A stretch of DNA of 64,000 nucleotides from a virus: positions 24,454-88,453 of the IMG/VR virus record IMGVR_UViG_3300017773_000002; one strand, written 5' to 3'. Below the pieces are notes generated by a model, which saw only the letters and a program-made list of their open reading frames with translations, did not search any database and was not told the DNA's origin. Made by a program: the position numbers and the translations under genes. The stretch's first letter is position 1, and each line of letters opens with the position of its first letter. Below, in pieces: positions 57,491 to 64,000 of the stretch.

Positions 57491-57926
57491 ATCCCTTTTC
57501 CTTTTTCCATTCCTTTCTAAACTCTTTGAACGCCCATTCTCTTGTAGAATGATTTAAACCGTTATGCCCAAAATGTATTGAGGTTTTGTCCATGACACTT
57601 TTCACTACTTTTTCAATTTCCCAAAAGGTATCATAAGTTGAAACACTTGTGTCTTTAATCCATTCATCCATTGCGTGAGGATCGTCAACATTAGGTGCTT
57701 CTTGGTGACAGTCTTCGCATAATAGTCTATAGTTATAAGGTTCATCAGGTCCGCCTAAAGAGTGCGGAATGACATGACACCTTTCGGTGTTCCTAACATA
57801 ACCACACCTCCAACACCGGCGATGATATTCATCCGCATCGCAACCCATACCACATTCGTCTAAGTTACGTATCGCCCATTCTACAATCTGTTTCTTTGTA
57901 GTTTTGTCTTGTCGTCGTTTACTCAT
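57477..57926 (-). CDS. HNH endonuclease
   Basis: The 149 residues have RCWRCGYVRNTERCHVIPHS followed by LGGPDEPYNYRLLCEDCHQEAP, a textbook zinc-supported HNH motif (two CxxC pairs, H..P..LGG, N..LLC..CH). N- and C-terminal parts are basic. Such small nucleases may cut host or rival phage DNA or help packaging. It is in an early operon. Confidence 0.85.
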   Translation of the reverse strand: MSKRRQDKTTKKQIVEWAIRNLDECGMGCDADEYHRRCWRCGYVRNTERCHVIPHSLGGPDEPYNYRLLCEDCHQEAPNVDDPHAMDEWIKDTSVSTYDTFWEIEKVVKSVMDKTSIHFGHNGLNHSTREWAFKEFRKEWKKEKGYELL

Positions 57927-58149
57927 GATTCTTGTAGTCCCTAGTTATTTGGTCATTGTATTCTATCTCAGTTGCGATCTCATCGAACAACTTGTAGAAT
58001 AGAGATACGGTGTTTCTAACTGGGTTTATACGTGCGTACACATCTGCATCAACTAGATTCCAATTGATATCACCCGAAAGTTTCCGGTTCTCAGGCAGTT
58101 CTACAGCTTCTCGGATGTAATCCTCTATTACTCTTTTTAAATCTTCCAT
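57919..58149 (-). CDS. early acidic protein
   Basis: The 76 residues, MEDLKRVIEDYIREAVELPE onwards, are acidic and helical. The segment LVDADVYARINPVRNTV may be a strand pair. Overlaps the downstream HNH start by eight bases and the upstream stop by one. No family recognised. Confidence 0.6.
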   Translation of the reverse strand: MEDLKRVIEDYIREAVELPENRKLSGDINWNLVDADVYARINPVRNTVSLFYKLFDEIATEIEYNDQITRDYKNHE

Positions 58150-58313
58150 TACGAAATCCTCTCTACATTGTTGGGAGCATAAAGACCTTCGACAGATCTA
58201 GACTCGTTAAAAACTCTAACTCTCTTAGCGGTATTACCAGTAACAACACCAATAACCCACGTGTCAGTACCAGCGCATTTTACCCAAACTTTCTCACCGA
58301 CTTTGTAATTCAT
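58149..58313 (-). CDS. tiny SH3/KOW-like protein
   Basis: A 54-residue frame from ATG 58313 to TAA 58149 (TAATG overlap with the next gene). MNYKVGEKVWVKCAGTDTWV then IGVVTGNTAKRVRVF is a small beta-barrel pattern like SH3 or KOW domains. First gene of its early operon. Confidence 0.65.
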   Translation of the reverse strand: MNYKVGEKVWVKCAGTDTWVIGVVTGNTAKRVRVFNESRSVEGLYAPNNVERIS

Positions 58314-58348
58314 TATTCTCAATCTCTCTTCTCATTCTCAATACAAGT

Positions 58349-58377
58349 ATTATACAACACTTTATATCAATTGTCAA
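58349..58377 (-). promoter_or_regulatory. early sigma70-like promoter with palindromic leader
   Basis: TTGACA (58377-58372), 17-base spacer, TATAAT (58354-58349), followed by AATACTTGTATT. Confidence 0.9.
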
Positions 58378-58422
58378 GCGTTTTTTACAAATAAATTAAA
58401 AAATAAATCGTCACTATATCTG

Positions 58423-58430
58423 TATAAATA
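58423..58430 (+). promoter_or_regulatory. T4-type late promoter TATAAATA
   Basis: Perfect late box 22 bases before ATG 58452, divergent from the early promoter at 58349. Confidence 0.85.
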
Positions 58431-58451
58431 GTACTAGAGGAATTTAACCCT

Positions 58452-58892
58452 ATGGCAAAAATATTTTCAATACAAGATGGTAACCTATCTAAGAGACCGA
58501 TTACTACATCTATCTCTCGTACATACTCAGATGTAGACTGTTCATTCGAACCCAAACCATCTGGTGATCTGTATAAGAAGACAGATGCAGCTGCGGTGTT
58601 TCAGTCTGTAAAGAATCTATTGATGACTAATCATGGTGAGATTCCATACAGACCTTTGATGGGTGGTAACCTACAGGATCTATTGTTCTCTCTTTCTACA
58701 GAACCCGTGTCTTCGGACATTGAAGATAATATTCGTTATGCTATAAATGCATATGAACCTAGAGCAACAATAAGAACTATTAAGAGTGTATTAAGACCCG
58801 ACTATAATTCGATCGATGTAACAATAACCTTCGCAGTAGTAAGCGTACAAAGAGTTGTTACATTGAATGTTAATATTGCAAGGAATAGATAA
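58452..58892 (+). CDS. 25: baseplate wedge protein gp25
   Basis: The 146 residues show gp25/gpW features: AVFQSVKNLLMTNHGEIPYR, PLMGGNLQDLLFS, and INAYEPRATI with the conserved EPR triplet. gp25 seeds the sheath at the baseplate. Length is close to T4 gp25 (132). It lies directly before gp6 with no gap. Confidence 0.9.
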   Translation: MAKIFSIQDGNLSKRPITTSISRTYSDVDCSFEPKPSGDLYKKTDAAAVFQSVKNLLMTNHGEIPYRPLMGGNLQDLLFSLSTEPVSSDIEDNIRYAINAYEPRATIRTIKSVLRPDYNSIDVTITFAVVSVQRVVTLNVNIARNR

Positions 58893-60782
58893 ATGGCTAT
58901 ACAGAACTCCGAGTTGGATTTCTTTCAGATTAAATCTCAACTACAGACTTATTTAAAACAACAATCCGAGTTTCAAGATTATGATTTCGGTGCGAGTGGT
59001 CTGTCTAACTTACTAGACGTTTTAGCACACAATACTCATATCAATGGGTTGATTGCTAATATGGCTATCAATGAATCCTTTCTGAGTTCTTCACAGTTGC
59101 GTTCTTCTGCGGTATCCCATGCAGAGACACTGGGTTATTCTCCTAGATCTAAGACTGCGGCTACAGGTGCGGTGTCTATATCCCTTACAAGTACGACCGG
59201 GCCGTCAACTCTAACTATTCCTAAAAACACAGAGTTCACTGGAACTGTAGATGAGAATGTATATTCGTTCTTTTCTACCGAAGAATTTTCTGCAACTAAA
59301 GATGTTAATAATACCTACGAGTTTAAGACAATAGGAGGTTCTACCGAGTTGCAACTTAAAGAGGGTCGCGCCAAGACTAAGTCATTCATTGTGGGTAGTG
59401 TTAATGATGATTCTGTGTATGTAATACCAGATACCTCTATAGATACTTCGACTATGGAAGTTCGCGTATATGATAACTATCTGTCAGGTACCTTCCAAGA
59501 GTACAGCGAAATAAATACCGTATCTTCTATTACGGATAACTCTAGAGTGTACATCATTCGCGAATCGTCTAATGGTTACTATGAATTATTCTTTAGTGAT
59601 GGAAATGTTTTGGGTACTGGACCCGATGCAGATAATAGAATAGAAGTTACTTATATCTCCACTTCAGGTGATGAAGCAAATGGTGTGCAGAGTTTCTCTA
59701 CCGCATATAGTATGCCCGACGATATTGTTTTGAATCCGGTAACAGTTTCACCATCAGCTGGTGGAGACGAAAAAGAATCTATGGAATCAATCAAATTAAA
59801 TGCTCCTAGGACCTACAGTGCACAGAATAGACTTGTTACTGCGAATGATTATACTGCATTGATCTCACGTAACTATAGTGGGTACGTAAAGGATGTAACT
59901 ACTTGGGGTGGTAATGATAATGTTCCTCCCGAATACGGAAAGGTATTTGTCGCATTGAACTTTTTAACTGGAGTATCTGAAGCTACAAAAACTGATGTTA
60001 AGAATCAAATTCATAGTCAGTTAACTTCCAATCTTTCGATTATGTCTATTAACACAGAGTTTGTTGAACCTAAGGAAACTTTCTTAGAATTACAAACAGT
60101 ATTTAACATTGACCCAGTAAAAACATCTTTGCCTGCGGAATCTTTACAAAATACTATTGATGATTTCATAGAACAATACTTTGAGGATAACTTGACTTCT
60201 TTTGATAAAGTATTCCGTAGAAGTAATTTATTAACTCAAATAGATCAGTTGTCTACCGCAATCATTAACTCTAAGATGTCTGTGCGTATACAACAAAGAA
60301 TTGATGTGGATTCTATCATCTCAGAAATAGAAACTGCAAAGAACGAATTCAATGCTGTGTCTGGCGTTACTCAGTTACCAATATTGACCTATGTGGAACA
60401 GGATCATACTATCAGTTTCCCAGTGATGTTGGCTACTCCAGATAAGGATGACCACATAGTTACATCATCTGTATTTAAGTCTGATGGAATAGATGTTATT
60501 ATAAAGAATGAACTGGGCAGCACCAAATTACAACTACTAGATCTAAATGGTATTGTTAAGTCTCCTAATGTAGGTTACTATGAACCCAATACAGCCACAG
60601 TTAAGTTAAGTTCTTTGCGAGTTGATAAGTCGGGTTATGTGGGAACAGGAATAAAAATATCTGCAACTCCAGCGAATCAAAGTACTATCAGTCCATTAAG
60701 AAATTATATAATTACTTTAGATGAGGATTTCTCTTCCACCATAGGTTATATTGATATTGGGTCCTCTAGGATTAGTTTATAA
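58893..60782 (+). CDS. 6: baseplate wedge protein gp6 (baseplate J-type)
   Basis: The 629 residues compare with T4 gp6 (660). The N-terminus QSEFQDYDFGASGLSNLLDV then LAHNTHINGLIANMAINESF matches gp6, SAVSHAETLGYSPRSKTAA follows, and APRTYSAQNRLVTANDY marks the J-type core. C-terminal FRRSNLLTQIDQLSTAIINS is typical. It forms the wedge ring. Overlaps the next gene by one base. Confidence 0.9.
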   Translation: MAIQNSELDFFQIKSQLQTYLKQQSEFQDYDFGASGLSNLLDVLAHNTHINGLIANMAINESFLSSSQLRSSAVSHAETLGYSPRSKTAATGAVSISLTSTTGPSTLTIPKNTEFTGTVDENVYSFFSTEEFSATKDVNNTYEFKTIGGSTELQLKEGRAKTKSFIVGSVNDDSVYVIPDTSIDTSTMEVRVYDNYLSGTFQEYSEINTVSSITDNSRVYIIRESSNGYYELFFSDGNVLGTGPDADNRIEVTYISTSGDEANGVQSFSTAYSMPDDIVLNPVTVSPSAGGDEKESMESIKLNAPRTYSAQNRLVTANDYTALISRNYSGYVKDVTTWGGNDNVPPEYGKVFVALNFLTGVSEATKTDVKNQIHSQLTSNLSIMSINTEFVEPKETFLELQTVFNIDPVKTSLPAESLQNTIDDFIEQYFEDNLTSFDKVFRRSNLLTQIDQLSTAIINSKMSVRIQQRIDVDSIISEIETAKNEFNAVSGVTQLPILTYVEQDHTISFPVMLATPDKDDHIVTSSVFKSDGIDVIIKNELGSTKLQLLDLNGIVKSPNVGYYEPNTATVKLSSLRVDKSGYVGTGIKISATPANQSTISPLRNYIITLDEDFSSTIGYIDIGSSRISL

Positions 60783-61789
60783 TGTTGAACTTGATTAACA
60801 GTCAGTATAGGTCTGAACCTAACTTCCATAGAAGTCAGGTCACTCAGGTATTGCCTGAGTTCTTTCAGACAGAGTATCCCAGACTTATTACTTTCCTAGA
60901 GAAGTACTATGAGTATACCGGAGAAGACGGAAGTGTTTCATATGATGATCAAATCCATAGTTTGTTTGGTATAAGAAACATATCTAATGCTGAATTAAGT
61001 ACTCTCGATTTGTTGATAGGTGAGATAAGTGAAGGATTAGAAACTTCATCTTTCTATCAGAACCCACGATTGATGACAAGACTTCTTTCTAATTTTTACA
61101 GAAATAAAGGAACTCAATTATCAGTAGAACAATTTTTTAAAGCTTTCTTTAATGAGGACGTAGAAGTATCCTATCCAAAGAAAGATATATTTATTTTAAA
61201 TGATAAACCTGGCGGCTCTTTGATAGGTCCACAATCTTTAAAGTATGTTCAAGACGATAAGAAATATCAAATATTTTCTATTCTTTTAAAAACTGGAATA
61301 GCTTTTAGTGAGTATGAAGACTTTTATAAAAGGATGGTACACCCAGCCGGATGGCATTTATCATCAGAAGTAGAAGTTCAAGAAGTTGCTTCTATGGGTT
61401 TTTCTGCTGGGATAGGAACTGATCCATTAGAGGTTCAAAACTACGCGGTTGTTGTTCAAGGAAGTATGGTCAGGTCATCATTCACTCCTCTATATTCTCT
61501 ATTAACTATGGAAGAAACGGATTCTGTAGATGCTAGAGATAGTGATCAAAGAGCTAACGCTGAAGGAATAGTGATTAGTTCTCTAGAGACATTAGAAAAA
61601 TATAAAGATATAACATTACAACAAATTCAAGATGTATTCTCTACAACAATGGTAGATTCTAATGGTAGTTCTATAACTATTAAAGGAACTATCGGGGATT
61701 GGGCTGGAGTTACTCCAAGGACTTTAGATAATGGAACATTATCACTATCCTCCGAATATCAGACCTTGGATGACGATGACTATTTGTAA
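60782..61789 (+). CDS. baseplate-associated structural protein
   Basis: The 335 residues begin MLNLINSQYRSEPNFHRSQV and contain LPEFFQTEYPRLITFLEKYY and LLSNFYRNKGTQLSVEQFFK then AFFNEDVEVSYPKKDIF, blocks typical of marine T4-like proteins that follow gp6. Its position suggests part of the wedge or a gp7-like role, but it is much shorter than T4 gp7 (1,032). Function not assigned. Confidence 0.72.
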   Translation: MLNLINSQYRSEPNFHRSQVTQVLPEFFQTEYPRLITFLEKYYEYTGEDGSVSYDDQIHSLFGIRNISNAELSTLDLLIGEISEGLETSSFYQNPRLMTRLLSNFYRNKGTQLSVEQFFKAFFNEDVEVSYPKKDIFILNDKPGGSLIGPQSLKYVQDDKKYQIFSILLKTGIAFSEYEDFYKRMVHPAGWHLSSEVEVQEVASMGFSAGIGTDPLEVQNYAVVVQGSMVRSSFTPLYSLLTMEETDSVDARDSDQRANAEGIVISSLETLEKYKDITLQQIQDVFSTTMVDSNGSSITIKGTIGDWAGVTPRTLDNGTLSLSSEYQTLDDDDYL

Positions 61790-61792
61790 ATT

Positions 61793-61800
61793 TATAAATA
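61793..61800 (+). promoter_or_regulatory. T4-type late promoter TATAAATA
   Basis: Perfect late box 25 bases before ATG 61825. Confidence 0.83.
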
Positions 61801-61824
61801 CAGAGACTACTTACGAGGACTCTA

Positions 61825-62712
61825 ATGTCTAGACAAATTCTTAATACTGGTGGTGCCGCGAATGATGGACAAGGCGATACTCTTCGTAATGCGAGTCAGA
61901 AAATTAATGACAACTTCGCGGAACTATATAACCTTATCACACTTACCGGAGGTGGTGGAAGTGGTGGTGGAGGTCTAACTACCGGAGAACTTCAACAACT
62001 TGTAGAAGACGAAATAACTTCTCAATTGTCGAATATAGATCCTGACGGAGGAAGTGCTAATATACTATTGTATAAAAGTTATGATCAATCCGATCTTCCT
62101 AGTGATCAAGATATTAATGTTTCTACAACATATAACTTTGAAACTGGATCTTTATTTGTAACTAATACGATAAGTACAGATTTTAATGGTTGGAGTTTTG
62201 ATCTTCCCACTACAGGAAGATATGTTTTCTTAATACGAGTTGTAGTCACTTCTAATGATATAACTAAGAACATAGAAGTATCTGATTGGTCAGATCCAGT
62301 ATTGGCTTATGACCGTGGGTTACCTAATCTAGAAGTCGATATATTGGCCACTAACGGGGTAATCTTTCGTAATGATACAGGTCAAACAGAAATAAAAGCA
62401 TTTATAACATCTGACGGTACAGAAATATCGTCGAATGACTATAAGGAATTTGATTATGAATGGACCAATGATGGAGTACCTGTATGTGTCCATGAAACAA
62501 CGCGATATGTCTCTCACATTGACGGTAATATTGTCACAGTAGGGTCTGATGGTACATGTCCCATAGGGTATGGCGTTCCTGCCACCAACTCTGGAGTCAC
62601 GGACAATTTTCCTAACGGAGAATTAAAATCTATATTCATAGAAGCTCAGGCGGTTCCCAATTCAGGTACCCTACCTTTGCAATTAACAATTAACGATAAA
62701 CAAGAGGATTAA
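61825..62712 (+). CDS. tail fiber/baseplate fiber-like protein
   Basis: The 295 residues begin with LNTGGAANDGQGDTLRNASQ then KINDNFAELY, the N-terminal module of T4-like fiber proteins that attach to the baseplate. A Gly-rich linker (GGGGSGGGG) and an Ig-like region follow, where VDILATNGVIFRNDTGQTEI and DYEWTNDGVPVCV repeat in the next gene. It is the first of a row of fiber genes. Confidence 0.78.
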   Translation: MSRQILNTGGAANDGQGDTLRNASQKINDNFAELYNLITLTGGGGSGGGGLTTGELQQLVEDEITSQLSNIDPDGGSANILLYKSYDQSDLPSDQDINVSTTYNFETGSLFVTNTISTDFNGWSFDLPTTGRYVFLIRVVVTSNDITKNIEVSDWSDPVLAYDRGLPNLEVDILATNGVIFRNDTGQTEIKAFITSDGTEISSNDYKEFDYEWTNDGVPVCVHETTRYVSHIDGNIVTVGSDGTCPIGYGVPATNSGVTDNFPNGELKSIFIEAQAVPNSGTLPLQLTINDKQED

Positions 62713-62714
62713 TA

Positions 62715-63932
62715 ATGGCAATTAGAACGGCAACGGCCGCCATAACTTTCACGGACTTAGCCGATGGTCAAAGTTCCGTAACTGCGTTCTTGACAAATGA
62801 GAATCATACCTTTGCAGCTAATGATGTGGGTGTAGTATCAAATGAGACAAGACGCGATTTTTCATGTTCTGTAAAAGTATTTATTGGTGGTACTGAGCAG
62901 ACATTCACAACAAGTGCCTCTCCTTCAGATGGACAATTTAGTATTGGTTCTATTAACACGGTAAGTGGTTGGGAATTCCTTGTATCACAAGCCAACGGAA
63001 CTGACATAGGTAGTGGAGTACTCAAAGGCGCTGGTGTTATATACGCTGATGCTATCGGTACTCCTTCTTCAGCTACTATCCTAATACCAGTTACATATAA
63101 TAACAATGGAACTACGGGATCTTTTGATTTAGCACTTTCAGTCAACCGTATTCAGGATGGTGCTGGTGGTACAATTATCAGTCTTGTACCTTCTAGTCAA
63201 ATCTTCTCTGCGGATGCGGATGGTGTTTTACTAGGAAGTCAGAATAATAGTACTATTCTATTTGATATTGCCGGTAGTCCAGGCGCTCTCACCTATGAGA
63301 CAGCGTTAGACGGTGGAACATGGTCAACACAAACTGCAACTTCAAATGGTGCTGGTGGTATTGGTGGATACGATACAGACTACACTGGTTCATTCTCTAC
63401 AGGATCTTTACCCACCACTGCCGTATCTGGTGCTAGATTAGAGATTAAACCAGAAAATATTGGAGACTCTAATGCGACATTAACAGTTCGTGTAAGTGGT
63501 GAACAGGGTAAGGATGCTGTAACATTTAGTAAAGTTCGTTCTGGTCGTGCCGCAGTATACGTTGAAATAGAAGCAGATAATCCAGTAGTATTCCGAAATA
63601 ACTCAGGTAATCCAGTAACATTGACAGCAAAAGTTTATGATGCAAATGATGGTGCTCAGATCAGTGATGGTGTTGGTGGAGTTTTAGTCAAACATGATTG
63701 GGAATGGATAACTGGAGAACAAGTCTATGTAGGAAATTCAAATCTAGAAGTTCAGACAGATGCTTCAGGAACTCCTCTGGGTTCGGGTGGAAGTCCTGTA
63801 AGACGTTCAGCTAACGGAAGTACTAGTGCAAGTGAAATTAATACTAATCAAGTAATCGTTGGTCCTTCTGATATTCCGGATACTGGCGCGCCAATCAGTA
63901 TTCGTTGTAACGTTACAGTAACTACACCTTAA
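62715..63932 (+). CDS. fiber-like protein with Ig-like/adhesin modules
   Basis: The 405 residues start MAIRTATAAITFTDLADGQ and are Thr/Ser/Gly-rich beta sequence throughout. VEIEADNPVVFRNNSGNPVT with KHDWEWITGEQVYV corresponds to the module of the preceding fiber gene. No catalytic motif. Two bases after the previous stop. It is likely an appendage or receptor-binding part. Confidence 0.7.
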   Translation: MAIRTATAAITFTDLADGQSSVTAFLTNENHTFAANDVGVVSNETRRDFSCSVKVFIGGTEQTFTTSASPSDGQFSIGSINTVSGWEFLVSQANGTDIGSGVLKGAGVIYADAIGTPSSATILIPVTYNNNGTTGSFDLALSVNRIQDGAGGTIISLVPSSQIFSADADGVLLGSQNNSTILFDIAGSPGALTYETALDGGTWSTQTATSNGAGGIGGYDTDYTGSFSTGSLPTTAVSGARLEIKPENIGDSNATLTVRVSGEQGKDAVTFSKVRSGRAAVYVEIEADNPVVFRNNSGNPVTLTAKVYDANDGAQISDGVGGVLVKHDWEWITGEQVYVGNSNLEVQTDASGTPLGSGGSPVRRSANGSTSASEINTNQVIVGPSDIPDTGAPISIRCNVTVTTP

Positions 63933-63960
63933 TAAGTAAGTTAATTAGTAGGAAGTAAAA

Positions 63961-64000
63961 TGGCAACCATAAGAGCCTCACAGTCTATAACCTTTACAGA
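63961..64000 (+). CDS. 5' end of a paralogous fiber gene (truncated by window edge)
   Basis: ATG 63961, preceded by AGGAAGTAAA, starts MATIRASQSITFT, which parallels MAIRTATAAITFT of the previous gene. The remainder is outside the window. Confidence 0.65.

Overview
The window looks like about 64 kb of an AT-rich, tailed, T4-like (contractile-tail) phage genome, closest in style to the marine T4-like phages of the cyanophage/pelagiphage type. Evidence for this: recognisable T4-type gp32, gp33, gp4, gp48, gp53, gp27-like hub, gp5, gp25, gp6 and a gp26-like protein; T4-type late promoters (TATAAATA) before structural genes; a class I ribonucleotide reductase pair; a T4-type lysozyme; and a tRNA cluster. 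There are no photosystem genes here. A closely host-like iscU-iscA pair, with the LPPVK chaperone site intact, suggests a host with an ISC pathway, most likely a gamma- or betaproteobacterium. This is inference.

Layout, left to right. 1-4000: small early genes, a HExxH peptidase, a PD-(D/E)XK exonuclease and a SpeD-like AdoMet decarboxylase, several with their own sigma70-like promoter. 4000-16990: putative internal/head proteins. These include a KxDG ligase-like protein, a nucleotidyltransferase fusion and four small proteins whose N-termini resemble the T4 capsid-targeting sequence, mixed with a 1,201-residue beta-propeller adhesin, glycosyltransferases and a methyltransferase. 17000-23430: NrdA with a glutaredoxin insertion, NrdB, small zinc-ribbon and GIY-YIG-like proteins, a glycosyltransferase and a HAD/nucleotidyltransferase fusion. 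23430-24300: six tRNAs with an unexplained structured 188-nt spacer. 24340-30150: early small genes, a lysozyme, a deoxynucleotidase-like protein and a MazG-like protein. 30150-38200: late operon with carbamoyltransferase, EF-hand membrane protein, membrane-anchored c-type cytochrome, glycosyltransferases, radical SAM enzyme, sulfotransferase-like protein, spanins and a thermonuclease.

38200-42580: two minus-strand genes, then early genes ending in gp33 and gp32. 42580-47105 (minus strand): tape measure, a chaperone pair joined by an apparent -1 frameshift site, a tube protein, a structural-type protein and gp4. 47114-51011 (plus strand): gp48, gp53, hub and spike. Then iscU-iscA. 51883-58313 (minus strand): a block of small early genes with two HNH endonucleases and a ParB-like protein, which splits the baseplate cluster. 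58423-64000: gp25, gp6, a baseplate-associated protein and tandem fiber-like proteins running off the end.

Regulation is unusually legible. Eighteen sigma70-like promoters were found by eye, all with 17-bp spacers. Many share long identical leaders, some of them exact inverted repeats tens of kb apart. Late genes carry TATAAATA, and gp33 is present as the expected co-activator.
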